DNA of 64,000 nucleotides from Bacillota bacterium (GCA_023410875.1 JAEYPH010000043.1:1-64000); one strand, 5' to 3'. Positions 16,299 to 25,901 are shown, counted from the first letter of the stretch. Notes: a model not told the origin generated them from the sequence alone. Made by a program: numbers and translations.

Positions 16299-17582
16299 TT
16301 AATCCAATAACTCCGTCAGCACCATCATCATGGCCAACGCGCAGTGCTGATAGGTCAGGCCGCCCTGCAAATAGCCGATATATGGTGGCCTGATCGGCGC
16401 GTCGGCGGAAAGCTCGATGGAGGCACCCTGCACGAAGGTGCCCGCTGCCATGACGACGTCGTGTTGATAGCCGGGCATGGGCCAGGGTTCCGGCACGACG
16501 TGACCATCCACCGGTGAAGCCGCCTGTATGGCCCGGCAGAATCGCAGCAGCGGCTCCTGCGCGCCGAATTCGATGGATTGGGTGATGTCGCTGCGACTGG
16601 CGCCGGACGCGGGCATCACGGGGTAGCCCAGAACCTCAAAGACGGACGCGGCCAGCACCGCTCCCTTGAGGCTCTCCCCCACCGCGTGCGGCGCCAGGAA
16701 CAGCCCCTGGTAGAAGCTCTGATACCCGGAAGGCCAACTGCCCACCTCGGCCCCGATGCCCGGCGCCGTCATGCGGTACTGCACGCGCTCCACCAGATGC
16801 CGGAGGCCGGCGATGTAGCCGCCGGTGGGCGCCAGGCCGCCGCCGGGGTTCTTGATCAGCGAACCGGCGATCAGGTCCGCGCCCACGTCGGTGGGCTCCC
16901 GCTCCTCGGTGAATTCGCCGTAGCAGTTGTCCACCAGCACGACGCAATCCGGGTCGGCCTGCTTGACAGCAGCGATGACGCGTTCCAGATCGACAATTCC
17001 CAACGAAGGCCGCCAGTCATAGCCCCGGGATCGTTGCAGATACACGATAGTTGCGCCTTCCCAATGTTCGCGCAGGGCGGCGCAAGCGGCGTCCAGGTCT
17101 ATGTGCTGATCGGCGGTCAACGGCAGCTCCACATAGGTCACGCCGTTTTCCAACACGCTCTCGATGCCGTTCTCGTCGGGGTGTACGCCCAAGGTGGCCA
17201 GCAACGTGTCATAGGGCGCGCCGGTCAGGCTCAAAAGGCGCGTGCCCCGGCGGCACAGCGCGTACAGGCACAGCGACAGCGCGTGGGTGCCGGACACGAT
17301 GTGGGGCCGCACAAGAGCGGCCTCGCAGCCCAACACTGTGGCGTACAGCGCGTCCAGCGTTTCGCGACCGATGTCGCCGTAGGCATAGCCGGTGCTGCCG
17401 GCAAAATGCCGGCCTTCCACGCGATGGGCGCGAAAGGCCGACAGCACCTTGGCCTGATTGTGCAGTTGCAGCTTTTCAATGGCGCGGAACTGGGTGGCCG
17501 TGCGATGCTCCGCCTCCGCGACCAGGTTCATGGCCCGCTGGCTGATGGGCAGCTGCGGGCTGTTCATTGGTGTGTCCAGCAT
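16299..17582 (-). CDS. PLP-dependent enzyme, methionine gamma-lyase-like (YnbB/'aluminium resistance' family)
   Basis: A 427-residue fold-type I PLP enzyme. The PLP lysine is in AGSLIKNPGGG near 250, the phosphate-binding segment is SGTHALSLCLYA near 98, and Asp in VLVDNCYGEF near 217. Members are named for aluminium resistance or as methionine gamma-lyase relatives, but their substrate is not settled. The position after miaA-hfq matches ynbB of Bacillus. The start at 17582 has GGAGGA 14 bases upstream and lies 107 bases inside the end of hfq. Last gene of the operon. Confidence 0.85.
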   Translation of the reverse strand: MLDTPMNSPQLPISQRAMNLVAEAEHRTATQFRAIEKLQLHNQAKVLSAFRAHRVEGRHFAGSTGYAYGDIGRETLDALYATVLGCEAALVRPHIVSGTHALSLCLYALCRRGTRLLSLTGAPYDTLLATLGVHPDENGIESVLENGVTYVELPLTADQHIDLDAACAALREHWEGATIVYLQRSRGYDWRPSLGIVDLERVIAAVKQADPDCVVLVDNCYGEFTEEREPTDVGADLIAGSLIKNPGGGLAPTGGYIAGLRHLVERVQYRMTAPGIGAEVGSWPSGYQSFYQGLFLAPHAVGESLKGAVLAASVFEVLGYPVMPASGASRSDITQSIEFGAQEPLLRFCRAIQAASPVDGHVVPEPWPMPGYQHDVVMAAGTFVQGASIELSADAPIRPPYIGYLQGGLTYQHCALAMMMVLTELLD

Positions 17583-17790
17583 TCGGTTTGTCTTCTTCCT
17601 CCGATGGTGTGATGACCGATATGGAGCGCTTGTAGATCAGCGCGCGGTCCTCGGCTTTGTGCCGCTGCACCAGCACCGTTTCGCCGTCCTGGCCCAGCAA
17701 TATTGCGGCGATGTCGCGCCCTTCCGTCAGGCGGATCATCACCGGGCGGTGCGTCACGATCAGTTCACGTAAAAAGCCAGTCTCCACCAT
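17476..17790 (-). CDS. hfq: Hfq-like RNA chaperone with extended C-terminal tail
   Basis: A 104-residue Sm-like protein. Residues 6-63 align with Hfq: FLRELIVTHRPVMIRLTEG, an ILLGQDGETVLV strand pair, and LIYKRSISVITP, where Hfq normally has IYKHAIS. The proximal-face Phe of FDNFTVLL and the His of YKH are replaced, so RNA binding may differ. Position after miaA is the conserved Firmicute order and strengthens the call. The tail of about 35 residues (rich in Ala, His, Gly, Pro) is read in a second frame over the start of the next gene, so it may carry no function of its own. Confidence 0.76.
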   Translation of the reverse strand: MVETGFLRELIVTHRPVMIRLTEGRDIAAILLGQDGETVLVQRHKAEDRALIYKRSISVITPSEEEDKPNAGHTNEQPAAAHQPAGHEPGRGGGASHGHPVPRH

Positions 17791-17816
17791 GGCGCCGCAC
17801 CCCTCTCTGCCTCTCC

Positions 17817-18752
17817 TTAAGGGATATGCAGCGTTTGGCGAATATATCCCAGCGCCGCGTCCAGCAGCGTGTCGGGGCCATTATATGCTTCGGCGTCCAG
17901 CCAGTGGATGGAGCGCTCACGGCGGAACCATGTCATCTGCCGCTTGGCGTACTGGTGCGTGCCGATCTTGATGCGTTCCACGGCCTGGGCCAGCGGCTGC
18001 TGGCCGTCCAGCACCGGGAACAATTCTTTATACCCCAGTGCTTGGAAGGCGGGGGCATCGCGGCCATAGCGGGCCGTCAGCGCCCGCACCTCGTCCAGCA
18101 GCCCCTCCCGCACCATGATGTCCACGCGTTGGTCGATGCGGCGGTTCAGCGCCTCGCGGTCGAGGGAGAGGCCCAGCCATGCCAGCGGATAGAGCGGCTG
18201 GCCGCTGAAGAGCTGCGCGTCGCCGGCAGGTTGCGCACCGCCCAGCGCGATTTCCAGCGCGCGGATCACGCGACGGGTGTTGTTGGCATGGATGCGTCCG
18301 GCAGCCTCTGGGTCCTTCTCCCGCAGCAGATCGTGCAGCGCCTGCGCGCCTTGTTGGCGCTCCATCTGCTGCAGGCAGGCCCGCAGCGCCTCGTCGGCAT
18401 TGGATTGGCGGAAATCCAAAGGATAGACGGCGGCGCTGATGAAGAGCCCCGTGCCGCCGCACAGGATGGGCAGTTTGCCACGAGCCGAGATGGCGGCGAT
18501 GCAGGCGCGGGCCTGCTGCTGGTAGACCGCGGCGCTGTAGGGCTCGTCGATGCCCACCGTACCAATCAAATGGTGCGGCACGCCGCGCATCTCATGGGCG
18601 CTTGGCTTGGCGGTGCCGATGTCCATGCCGCGGTAGATCTGCATGGAGTCGGCATTGACGACTTCGCCGTTCAAGCGCAGGGCGATGTCGATGGCCAGTC
18701 GGGTTTTGCCCGAGGCCGTAGGCCCGCACACGATGACGACAGGCGTATCCAT
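17817..18752 (-). CDS. miaA: tRNA dimethylallyltransferase
   Basis: A 311-residue enzyme that adds the isopentenyl group to A37 of tRNAs reading UNN codons. It has the P-loop GPTASGKT near 10-17, NADSMQIYRGMDIGTAKP (with catalytic Asp and Thr) near 33-50, and GGTGLFISA near 98. MiaB, whose gene is the first of this operon, methylthiolates the same base. The start ATG overlaps the mutL stop (TGATG); a GTG one codon earlier is possible. Confidence 0.95.
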   Translation of the reverse strand: MDTPVVIVCGPTASGKTRLAIDIALRLNGEVVNADSMQIYRGMDIGTAKPSAHEMRGVPHHLIGTVGIDEPYSAAVYQQQARACIAAISARGKLPILCGGTGLFISAAVYPLDFRQSNADEALRACLQQMERQQGAQALHDLLREKDPEAAGRIHANNTRRVIRALEIALGGAQPAGDAQLFSGQPLYPLAWLGLSLDREALNRRIDQRVDIMVREGLLDEVRALTARYGRDAPAFQALGYKELFPVLDGQQPLAQAVERIKIGTHQYAKRQMTWFRRERSIHWLDAEAYNGPDTLLDAALGYIRQTLHIP

Positions 18753-20743
18753 CACTTGACCCTGCGGAACTGCCGCTCGATGCTGTGGCGATCCATGACG
18801 ATGACGAAGGGCCGGCCATGGGGGCAGGTCAGAGGCACGTCTTCACGACTCAGGATGTCAGCCAGAGCCCTAAGTTCGGCGCTATCCAGTCGGTCGCCGC
18901 CCTTGACCGCCCGCTTGCACGCCATGGACATAATCTTCTCTTCCTTGAGCTCTTCGGCGCGGGTGGACCGATCCTCGGCCAGGCTGTCCAGCACCTGCAT
19001 CAGGAAATCCTGCACCTGTGGCTGGCCCAGTATGAAAGGCACGGCGCTTACCCGGTAGGTCAGCCGGCCGTATTCCTCAATCTCGAAGCCCAGGCGCGTC
19101 AGGGTGTCCAGGTTGTCGTCCAGCACAGCCTTCATCTCATGGGAGAGCTGGATCACCTGGGCGATGAGCAGCCGCTGGGAGCACGGCTGCGCGCCGGACA
19201 GCGCCGCGCGGTACTTCTCATACCACAGGCGCTCGTGGGCGGCGTGCTGATCCAGGATCAGCAGGCTGTCGCCGTGCTGGACCAGCATAAAGGTGTCAAA
19301 CACCTGGCCGATGACCCGCAGCGCCGGCGCAGTGGAAAAGGCGGCCTGCTGCTCCACCTGGGAGGCGACGTTGGGTATGCTGGGGCGCTGCTGCAGCGGC
19401 ATGTCTGCCAGCGCGGAGCTGGGGCGGCCGGTCAGCAGGCTCACGTGGCCGGCAAAGCGGCTGACCGTATGCTCCAGCGTTTCCGGCGGCGGCGACACCT
19501 GGCCTACAGCGGGCCTTGCTTCTGCTGACAGAAAATCGGGCTTTCGCGTCAGGGTTCCAGCGGCGTGCGCAACGGCGGAAGGGGCTGGCTCCCTTTCAAC
19601 AATAGTAACCGACTGCTCGGGCTGCGGCGCTTTGGTGTTCAGGCGTGTCTCGACGACTGGGGGTGCCCATTCCTGTTCAACGGCAGGCTCGTTGGGTTTG
19701 TCATTGGGCTCTGTGGGCTCCGGCGCGGGGAAGGCCCACGATATGGGCTCCCGTGTGTGCTGCGCCAGTGCCTTGGACACGGCAATTTCAATAAGCTGGC
19801 GTACCTGGTGCTCATTGGCAAAGCGCACCTGCAGCTTATTCGGGTGCACGTTGACGTCCACCTCGCCGAAGGGCAGCGTAAGACTCATCACGTAGCCCGG
19901 AAAGCGCCGGGAATCGGCCAGGCCGCCCACCAAGCGCTCCACGATGGCGCTGACTGCCCCGTGGGTCACGGCGCGGCCATTGACAACCAGCAGCTGCGCG
20001 CCGCGGTTGCCCCGGGCCACCGACGGCGGGAAGAGGAACCCTTCCACGCCCAGGTTGCCGATGTGCTGGCGCACAGGAATGAGCCCGGCGGTAATGTCGC
20101 GGCCATGGACGGTGTAGATGGCGCTCTTCAGGCTGCCGTCGCCGGCGCTGTGATAGGTAACCTTACCGTTGCTGATGAACTTCAGCGATACCTGGGGGTT
20201 GCTCAGGATCAGCCGGGACATCACGCTGCCAACATAGCCGGCTTCTACCGATGGCTTGGCCAGGAACTTGAGCCTTGCCGGCGTGTTGTAGAAAAGGTCC
20301 GCCACGACGATCGTCGTGCCGTCGGGGCAGCCGAACTCACTGTGGTTCACAGCCTTGCCGCCATGCATGATGAAGCGCATGCCGGCGCTCTGCTCGGCGG
20401 GCTTGGTCGTGAGCTCCAGGCGGCTCACGGCGGCGATGCTATAGAGCGCCTCGCCGCGAAAGCCCATGTGAGAAATGGCGTAAAGATCGTCCAGCGTGGC
20501 AATCTTGCTGGTGGCGTGGCGCTCGAAGGCCAGAGGCACCTCGGCGGCAGGGATACCGCAGCCGTTGTCGGTCACGCGGATGCGCTGTATGCCGCCTTCC
20601 TGTATCTCTACGGTCACAAAGGTACTGCCGGCGTCAATGGCGTTCTCCACCAGTTCCTTGACAACCGAAGACGGCCGCTCGACGACTTCGCCGGCGGCTA
20701 TTTTCTGCGCGATGCTCTCTTCCAACAGGCGGATGGGGGCCAT
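18752..20743 (-). CDS. mutL: DNA mismatch repair protein MutL (endonuclease type)
   Basis: A 663-residue protein. The N-terminal GHKL ATPase has VKELVENAIDAG, DNGCGI, and GFRGEALYSIAAV; a Pro/Glu-rich linker spans about 335-440. The C-terminal domain keeps the metal-dependent nicking site: DQHAAHERLWYEKY (DQHAX2EX4E), ACKRAVKGG and CPHGRPFVI. It therefore makes its own strand nick, as expected in bacteria without MutH. It starts 22 bases after mutS. Confidence 0.96.
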   Translation of the reverse strand: MAPIRLLEESIAQKIAAGEVVERPSSVVKELVENAIDAGSTFVTVEIQEGGIQRIRVTDNGCGIPAAEVPLAFERHATSKIATLDDLYAISHMGFRGEALYSIAAVSRLELTTKPAEQSAGMRFIMHGGKAVNHSEFGCPDGTTIVVADLFYNTPARLKFLAKPSVEAGYVGSVMSRLILSNPQVSLKFISNGKVTYHSAGDGSLKSAIYTVHGRDITAGLIPVRQHIGNLGVEGFLFPPSVARGNRGAQLLVVNGRAVTHGAVSAIVERLVGGLADSRRFPGYVMSLTLPFGEVDVNVHPNKLQVRFANEHQVRQLIEIAVSKALAQHTREPISWAFPAPEPTEPNDKPNEPAVEQEWAPPVVETRLNTKAPQPEQSVTIVEREPAPSAVAHAAGTLTRKPDFLSAEARPAVGQVSPPPETLEHTVSRFAGHVSLLTGRPSSALADMPLQQRPSIPNVASQVEQQAAFSTAPALRVIGQVFDTFMLVQHGDSLLILDQHAAHERLWYEKYRAALSGAQPCSQRLLIAQVIQLSHEMKAVLDDNLDTLTRLGFEIEEYGRLTYRVSAVPFILGQPQVQDFLMQVLDSLAEDRSTRAEELKEEKIMSMACKRAVKGGDRLDSAELRALADILSREDVPLTCPHGRPFVIVMDRHSIERQFRRVK

Positions 20744-20765
20744 ACTTCTCCTTAGCTTTGTCTGC

Positions 20766-23390
20766 TTAGCTGCTCTTCTCCATGCGCTGCTTGAGACGGT
20801 TGAGCAGATACAGCGCGTCGATGGGCGTCGTCGTCGTGATGTCCAGGTTGCGTATCTCGTCCAGCAGGCCGGCGTAGGGCACCGTGTCCATGAAGTTCAA
20901 TTGCACTTGTGCGGTCTGGTCCTTGAGGTTGGCGGCGGTCTTCTCTACGTTGGCGCTGACGCGCTGCTTGTTGATGTCGGCAGCCTCCAGGCGTTTCAGA
21001 ATCTCCCTGGAGCGGTCCAGCACCTCCTGGGGCAGGCCTGCCAGCCCGGCCACGTGGATGCCAAAGCTCTTGTCCGCGCCGCCGCGCACGATGCGCCGCA
21101 GGAACAGCACCTCGTCGCCCTGCTCCTTTACGCTGATGCAGTAGTTCTTGACGCCGGGCACTTTGTCTTCCAGCTCGGTCAGCTCGTGATAGTGGGTCGC
21201 GAACAGCGTCTTGGCCCCCACCCGCTCGGTGTTGCACAGGTATTCCACGACCGACCACGCGATGCTCAGGCCGTCGAAGGTGCTGGTGCCGCGGCCGATC
21301 TCATCCAGTATCACCAGCGAATGGCGCGTGGCCTTGTGCAGGATGGAGGCCATCTCGCTCATCTCCACCATGAACGTGCTCTGGCCCAGGAACAAGTCGT
21401 CGGAGGCGCCCACGCGGGTGAAGATTTTATCCAGGATGCAGATGGACGCCTTGCGGGCGGGCACGAAGCTGCCCATGTGGGCCAGTATCGCCATCACGGC
21501 GACCTGGCGCAGATAGGTGCTCTTGCCGGCCATGTTGGGCCCGGTGATGATCAGGAAACGGTTGGCCGCCATGTCCAGCACCGTGTTGTTGGGCACGAAG
21601 CTCTGGGAACCCAGCGCCCGCTCCACGACGGGGTGGCGTCCATCCACGATGTTGAGCACACCGTCGGTCGTGATGTCCGGGCGCACGAAGTTCTGGCGCA
21701 GGGCCACCCGGGCCAACGCCTGCAGCACGTCCAGCTGGGCCACGGCGCGGGCGCTGGCCTGCACCCGGGGGATCTGCTTTTCCAGCGCGTCGCGAATTTC
21801 CTGGAACAGCGCCTGCTCCAACTTGACACTGCGTTCCTCGGCGTGCAGCACCGTGCTCTCCAACTCTTTGAGCTCCGGCGTGATGAAGCGCTCCGCGCCG
21901 GCCAGCGTCTGCTTGCGCGTGTAGCGGTAGGGCACCGAGCCCAGGTTGGATTTGGTAACCTCTATGAAGTAGCCGAACACCTTGTTGTAGCCGATACGCA
22001 GATTCTTGATGCCGGTGGCCTCGCGCTCGGAGGCCTCCATCTGGTTCATGATGGCCTGCCCGTTGGTGTAGGCGGCCCGCAGCGCGTCCAGCTCGGCGTG
22101 GTAGCCGTCGCGGATGATGCCACCATCGCGGATGCTCATGGGCGGGTTGTCGGCGATGGCGCTGTGCAGCAGCGCGCTCAGGTCGGCGCACGGGTCCATG
22201 CGCCCGTTGATGTCCGCGAGCAAGGCGCTGTGGCACACGGCCAGAGATTCCTTGACGGCGGGCAGCGTGGCCAGCGATTGGCCCAGCGCCTGACAGTCGC
22301 GGGCGTTCAGCGACGCGTAGGATACTTTGCTCAGGATGCGCTCGATGTCCTTGATAGCCGAAAGTTGGTCGGCCAGCGCGTCGCACAAGATCAGGTCACC
22401 TTTAAGCTCCTGCACGGCGTCCAGCCGGGCGTTGATGGCGACCGGCGACTGCAAGGGCAGCTCCAGCCAGTTCTTGAGCAGCCGCGCACCCATGGCCGTG
22501 GCAGTCTCATCCAGCAGCCACAGCAGTGAACCGCGGCGGGCCTGGCTGCGCAGCGTCTGCGTGAGCTCCAGGTTGCGCCGGGCGGCTGGGTCTATGAACA
22601 GAAATTGCTGCAGCTCGTAGGCGGACGGCGGGTTCAGGTGGCTCAGCGCGTTTTTCTGGGTGGATTCCAGATAGCCCAGCATTGCCCCGGCGGCGCACAG
22701 CGCCGCGCCCTGCAGAGCGGACACCGCTGCCTCGCCAAAGCGGCCGCTCAAGGATCGCAACGCGGCGTCCGGCGCGAAGGCATCTTCCGGCAGCGCGGCG
22801 GAGGGCCAGCTTAAGAGCTTTCGGTAGGGGCTGTCCGACCCCACGGCCAGCAGCATGTCGGTGTTGACGAGAATCTCGCTGGGCCCCAGGCGCGTGAGCT
22901 CATCCAGCAGCGCGCTGGCGCGATCCTCCACGGCGGTCACGCGGAACTCGCCGGTGCTCACATCCACGGCGGCCAGGCCCACGATGCCGGCGTCCTTAAA
23001 CAGGCTCACGATGTAGTTGGGCGCCTTCTCATCCAACATGGAGCTTTCGATGACGGTGCCCGGTGTGATGATGCGCACGACGTCGCGCTCCACGAGGCCG
23101 CTGGACTCGGCGGGATCGCTCATCTGCTCGCAGATGGCCACCTTGTAGCCCTTGGCCAGCAGGCGGTTCACGTATTGATCCACACTGTGGAAGGGCACGC
23201 CGCACATGGGCGCGCGCTCCTGCAGGCCGCAGTCGCGGCCGGTCAGCGTCAGCTCCAGCTCCCGCGAGGCCAGCACCGCGTCCTCAAAGAACATCTCGTA
23301 GAAGTCGCCCAGGCGGAAGAACAGCAGCGCGTCGGGGTACTGCTCCTTGAGCTGCATGTATTGCGCCATCATCGGCGACAGCTTTGCCAT
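20766..23390 (-). CDS. mutS: DNA mismatch repair protein MutS
   Basis: An 874-residue mismatch sensor. The N-terminal mismatch-reading motif FRLGDFYEMF (Phe-X-Glu) is near residues 25-36. The C-terminal ABC-type ATPase shows Walker A ITGPNMAGKSTYLRQ near 610-625, the signature STFMVEMSE and Walker B LVILDEIGRGTSTFDG. Full length for the MutS1 family. The start lies one base after the miaB stop, so the pair is tightly coupled. Confidence 0.97.
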   Translation of the reverse strand: MAKLSPMMAQYMQLKEQYPDALLFFRLGDFYEMFFEDAVLASRELELTLTGRDCGLQERAPMCGVPFHSVDQYVNRLLAKGYKVAICEQMSDPAESSGLVERDVVRIITPGTVIESSMLDEKAPNYIVSLFKDAGIVGLAAVDVSTGEFRVTAVEDRASALLDELTRLGPSEILVNTDMLLAVGSDSPYRKLLSWPSAALPEDAFAPDAALRSLSGRFGEAAVSALQGAALCAAGAMLGYLESTQKNALSHLNPPSAYELQQFLFIDPAARRNLELTQTLRSQARRGSLLWLLDETATAMGARLLKNWLELPLQSPVAINARLDAVQELKGDLILCDALADQLSAIKDIERILSKVSYASLNARDCQALGQSLATLPAVKESLAVCHSALLADINGRMDPCADLSALLHSAIADNPPMSIRDGGIIRDGYHAELDALRAAYTNGQAIMNQMEASEREATGIKNLRIGYNKVFGYFIEVTKSNLGSVPYRYTRKQTLAGAERFITPELKELESTVLHAEERSVKLEQALFQEIRDALEKQIPRVQASARAVAQLDVLQALARVALRQNFVRPDITTDGVLNIVDGRHPVVERALGSQSFVPNNTVLDMAANRFLIITGPNMAGKSTYLRQVAVMAILAHMGSFVPARKASICILDKIFTRVGASDDLFLGQSTFMVEMSEMASILHKATRHSLVILDEIGRGTSTFDGLSIAWSVVEYLCNTERVGAKTLFATHYHELTELEDKVPGVKNYCISVKEQGDEVLFLRRIVRGGADKSFGIHVAGLAGLPQEVLDRSREILKRLEAADINKQRVSANVEKTAANLKDQTAQVQLNFMDTVPYAGLLDEIRNLDITTTTPIDALYLLNRLKQRMEKSS

Positions 23391-23391
23391 G

Positions 23392-24795
23392 TTACTCTCC
23401 CGCTTCGCCGGCGGCGATCTCGCCCACCAGCGTATTTGCCATCGACTTGGTGATCTTCACACTCCGGATGGAGCCGATCAGGCTGGCGTCGCCGTCGGCG
23501 CTGACCGTGCGACCGCTGCCGGTACGCCCGCTTATCTGTGTGGCGCGGCGGCGGCTGACCGTCTCGAAGAGCACGCTTTGCACGCTACCTACGGCCTGGG
23601 CATCCAGCTCGGCGCTGATGCGCGTCTGCAGTGCGTTGAGCCGCGCCAGGCGTTCACGCTTGATGTCGTCGGGGATCTGGTCTTCCATTTTGGCGGCGGC
23701 GGTGCCGGTGCGCCGGGAATACTTGAACGTGAACGCCGCGTTGAACCGTGAGCGCTCCACCAGTGCCAGCGTGGCCTGGAAGTCCTCCTCGGTCTCGCCG
23801 GGGAAGCCCACGATGAAATCCGACGACACGCCGATGCCCGGCACGGCGGCACGCAGCTTTTCCAGCAAGCCCAGATAGTGGGCTGCGGTGTAGCGGCGGT
23901 TCATGCGCGCAAGGATCGCGTCGCTGCCGCTCTGCACCGGCAGGTGGATCTGCGGGCATACGGCGCGGGAATGGGCCATGACCTCTATGAGCTCATCGGA
24001 CAGGTCCTTGGGGTGCGACGTCATAAAGCGCAGGCGCAAAAGCTCGGGCACTTCCTCCTCGATGCGTCGCAGCAGCTGCGGGAAGCGCAGGCTGCCGCCG
24101 TGGTAGGAATTCACGTTCTGGCCCAGCAGCGTGACCTCGCGCACGCCGGACGCCACAAGTTCCCGCACTTCCGCAATGATCACGTCGGGTTCGCGGCTCT
24201 TTTCCCGGCCCCGCACGTGAGGCACGATGCAATAAGAGCAGAAGTTGTCACAGCCGTACATGATCGTTGTCCACGCGCTCACGCTGGTCTTGCGCACGGC
24301 AGGGATGCCCTCTACGATGTTCAGGCTGCCTTCGGCCACGCGGGCGAAGCCCTTGCCGCTGCTGGCGGCCTCCACGAGCATCTGGGGCAGCTCGTGCAGG
24401 TTGTGGGTGCCGAAGGCCAGGTTCACATGGCGCATTCTGGAGAGCAGCTTCTGGGCGGCCTTGTCCTGCTGCATCATGCAGCCGCACACGCCCAGCAGCA
24501 GATCGGGCTTCTCCCGCTTGATCGTGGCGATCTGGCCCAGGCGGCCGTAGACGCGGTTCTCGGCGTGCTCGCGCACACAGCATGTGTTCAGCAGGATCAA
24601 GTCGGCGTCCTGCTCGCCCTGGGCCTGCTCCATGCCGATGGTCTGCAGCAATCCGGCCAGCCGCTCGCTGTCGTGGGCGTTCATCTGGCAGCCGTAGGTC
24701 TCGATATGATAGCGCTTGCCCCCCAGCACAGCGTGGGCCTGTTCGATCCAGGCCCCCTGGGCGGCATCGCGTTGGAAGTCCATGCTCGTATCCAA
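23392..24795 (-). CDS. miaB: tRNA-2-methylthio-N6-dimethylallyladenosine synthase
   Basis: A 467-residue radical-SAM methylthiotransferase acting on i6A37 made by MiaA. The N-terminal UPF0004 domain has Cys in TYGCQMN, NTCCVRE and GCMMQ for one 4Fe-4S cluster. The radical-SAM motif CDNFCSYCIVPHVRGREKSR near 170 binds the second. A C-terminal TRAM domain follows (about 395-460). Start TTG 24795 has AGGGGA 5 bases upstream; an ATG at 24783 is spaced less well. First gene of the minus-strand operon. Confidence 0.95.
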   Translation of the reverse strand: MDTSMDFQRDAAQGAWIEQAHAVLGGKRYHIETYGCQMNAHDSERLAGLLQTIGMEQAQGEQDADLILLNTCCVREHAENRVYGRLGQIATIKREKPDLLLGVCGCMMQQDKAAQKLLSRMRHVNLAFGTHNLHELPQMLVEAASSGKGFARVAEGSLNIVEGIPAVRKTSVSAWTTIMYGCDNFCSYCIVPHVRGREKSREPDVIIAEVRELVASGVREVTLLGQNVNSYHGGSLRFPQLLRRIEEEVPELLRLRFMTSHPKDLSDELIEVMAHSRAVCPQIHLPVQSGSDAILARMNRRYTAAHYLGLLEKLRAAVPGIGVSSDFIVGFPGETEEDFQATLALVERSRFNAAFTFKYSRRTGTAAAKMEDQIPDDIKRERLARLNALQTRISAELDAQAVGSVQSVLFETVSRRRATQISGRTGSGRTVSADGDASLIGSIRSVKITKSMANTLVGEIAAGEAGE

Positions 24796-24822
24796 TGAAA
24801 TCCCCTTGTTTGCGTCTGGGGA

Positions 24823-24983
24823 AGTGCTGAATAAAGCATGGCATCTGCCTTGATTGGTCTTTTTCCGCCCTGCTTCGTTGCCGTCAGCCGCCTATGCTCT
24901 GCGGCATAAGCGACCTCCTCCGCCTGGCAGGACGAAAAAATACACTGCGCAATTCAGACGCCCCATTTATTCAGCGATTCCCT
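24823..24983. repeat. MITE-like element with about 55-base imperfect inverted ends
   Basis: The left end GGAAGTGCTGAATAAAG and the inverted right end GGAATCGCTGAATAAAT match closely, then share GGCATCTG/GGCGTCTG and TTTTTCCGCCCTGC/TTTTTTCGTCCTGC. The centre folds as CTATGC-TCTGCG-GCATAAG. No reading frame of note. It sits just upstream of miaB, so the promoter of the operon lies within or beyond it. No target-site duplication is visible. Confidence 0.6.
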
Positions 24984-25050
24984 AGTACGCTAGTTCTTGT
25001 ATCTTACCTATTATATCCATTCAGCATGTTGTATTCAAGGTGCGCATGCT

Positions 25051-25623
25051 TTAGTTCAGCTCGTCCAGCGTCAGGCTGAAGCTGGGCGCGAAGCGCTCCA
25101 GGAAGTGCCGCACCTCCGGCAGGTCCATGGCGTCCAGCTCCCGGCGTACGGACTGCGTGGCCTTCTCGAATTCGCGGTTGCCGGCCTTCAGCTCGTCCAG
25201 GCACTTCAAGTACGCGGCGATCTTGTCGGCGGCCTTGGCCAGGCGGTGTTCCGGACTGTCCTGCTGGAACAGCAGCGGCTCGTAATCGCTGCGCAGCTCC
25301 TCGGGCAGCATACTCAGCAGCTTGTGGTTGGCGACCTGCTCGATGTCCTTGTAAGCCTGCTTGATATGGGGGTTGAAGTATTTGATTGGCGTGGCCATGT
25401 CGCCGGTGATGACCTCGCTGGCCTCGTGGAACACCGCCAGTGTCGTGACACGCTGGGCGTCCACGTGTCCGCCGTAGTAGCGGTTGGAGATCGTCGCGAG
25501 GCCGTGGCCGATCATCGCGACCTGCAGGCTGTGCTCCTGTATGTTCTCCGGCTGCGTGTTGCGCATCAGCCCCCAGCGCAGGATGTATTTCATGCGGCCC
25601 AGATAGGCAAAAAAGTGGCTCAT
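25051..25623 (-). CDS. HD-domain phosphohydrolase, YfbR-like 5'-deoxynucleotidase
   Basis: A 190-residue HD-superfamily protein. The metal ligands are visible as His in EHSLQVAMIGH (about 31-41), HE in AVFHEASEVITGD (about 68) and Asp in KAADKIAAYLKCL (about 130). E. coli YfbR, the nearest named relative, dephosphorylates deoxynucleoside monophosphates. I chose ATG 25623 (MSHFFAYLGRM) because GGGAGGA lies 7 bases upstream; the frame extends 21 codons 5' without a ribosome site. Divergent from thiT. Confidence 0.85.
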   Translation of the reverse strand: MSHFFAYLGRMKYILRWGLMRNTQPENIQEHSLQVAMIGHGLATISNRYYGGHVDAQRVTTLAVFHEASEVITGDMATPIKYFNPHIKQAYKDIEQVANHKLLSMLPEELRSDYEPLLFQQDSPEHRLAKAADKIAAYLKCLDELKAGNREFEKATQSVRRELDAMDLPEVRHFLERFAPSFSLTLDELN

Positions 25624-25700
25624 GGCGAATCCTCCCTTGTTCTGACACATCTTGACACCCCCTATCATATCTGCTACCATACACACAATTCAATAACAAA

Positions 25701-25790
25701 TCCGCTGGGGGGGTAGCCCGAAGGGCTGCTGAGAGGCGCTTACGCGCGACCCTTGGAACCTGTAAGTTCACACTTGCGTAGGGAAGCGGG
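25701..25790 (+). promoter_or_regulatory. TPP riboswitch (THI element)
   Basis: The three conserved strings of the thiamine pyrophosphate aptamer are present: CTGAGAGG (25729-25736), GACCCTTGGAACCTG (25748-25762) and GTAGGGAAGC (25778-25787), closed by CCGC/GCGG. A terminator hairpin follows at 25811, so TPP binding most likely ends transcription before thiT. Confidence 0.97.
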
Positions 25791-25810
25791 CCTGATTCAG
25801 GCTTCTGCTT

Positions 25811-25840
25811 CCCGTATGCCCAGAGCATACGGGTTTTCTT
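25811..25840 (+). terminator. Riboswitch-controlled terminator before thiT
   Basis: Stem CCCGTATGC/GCATACGGG with loop CCAGA and TTTTCTTT, 20 bases after the aptamer; the expression platform. Confidence 0.85.
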
Positions 25841-25901
25841 TATGGGGAACGCTGAGCGTGCCGCTCTTTTTACCCTCCGCCGGCGGAGGAATGGAGTCAT
25901 C

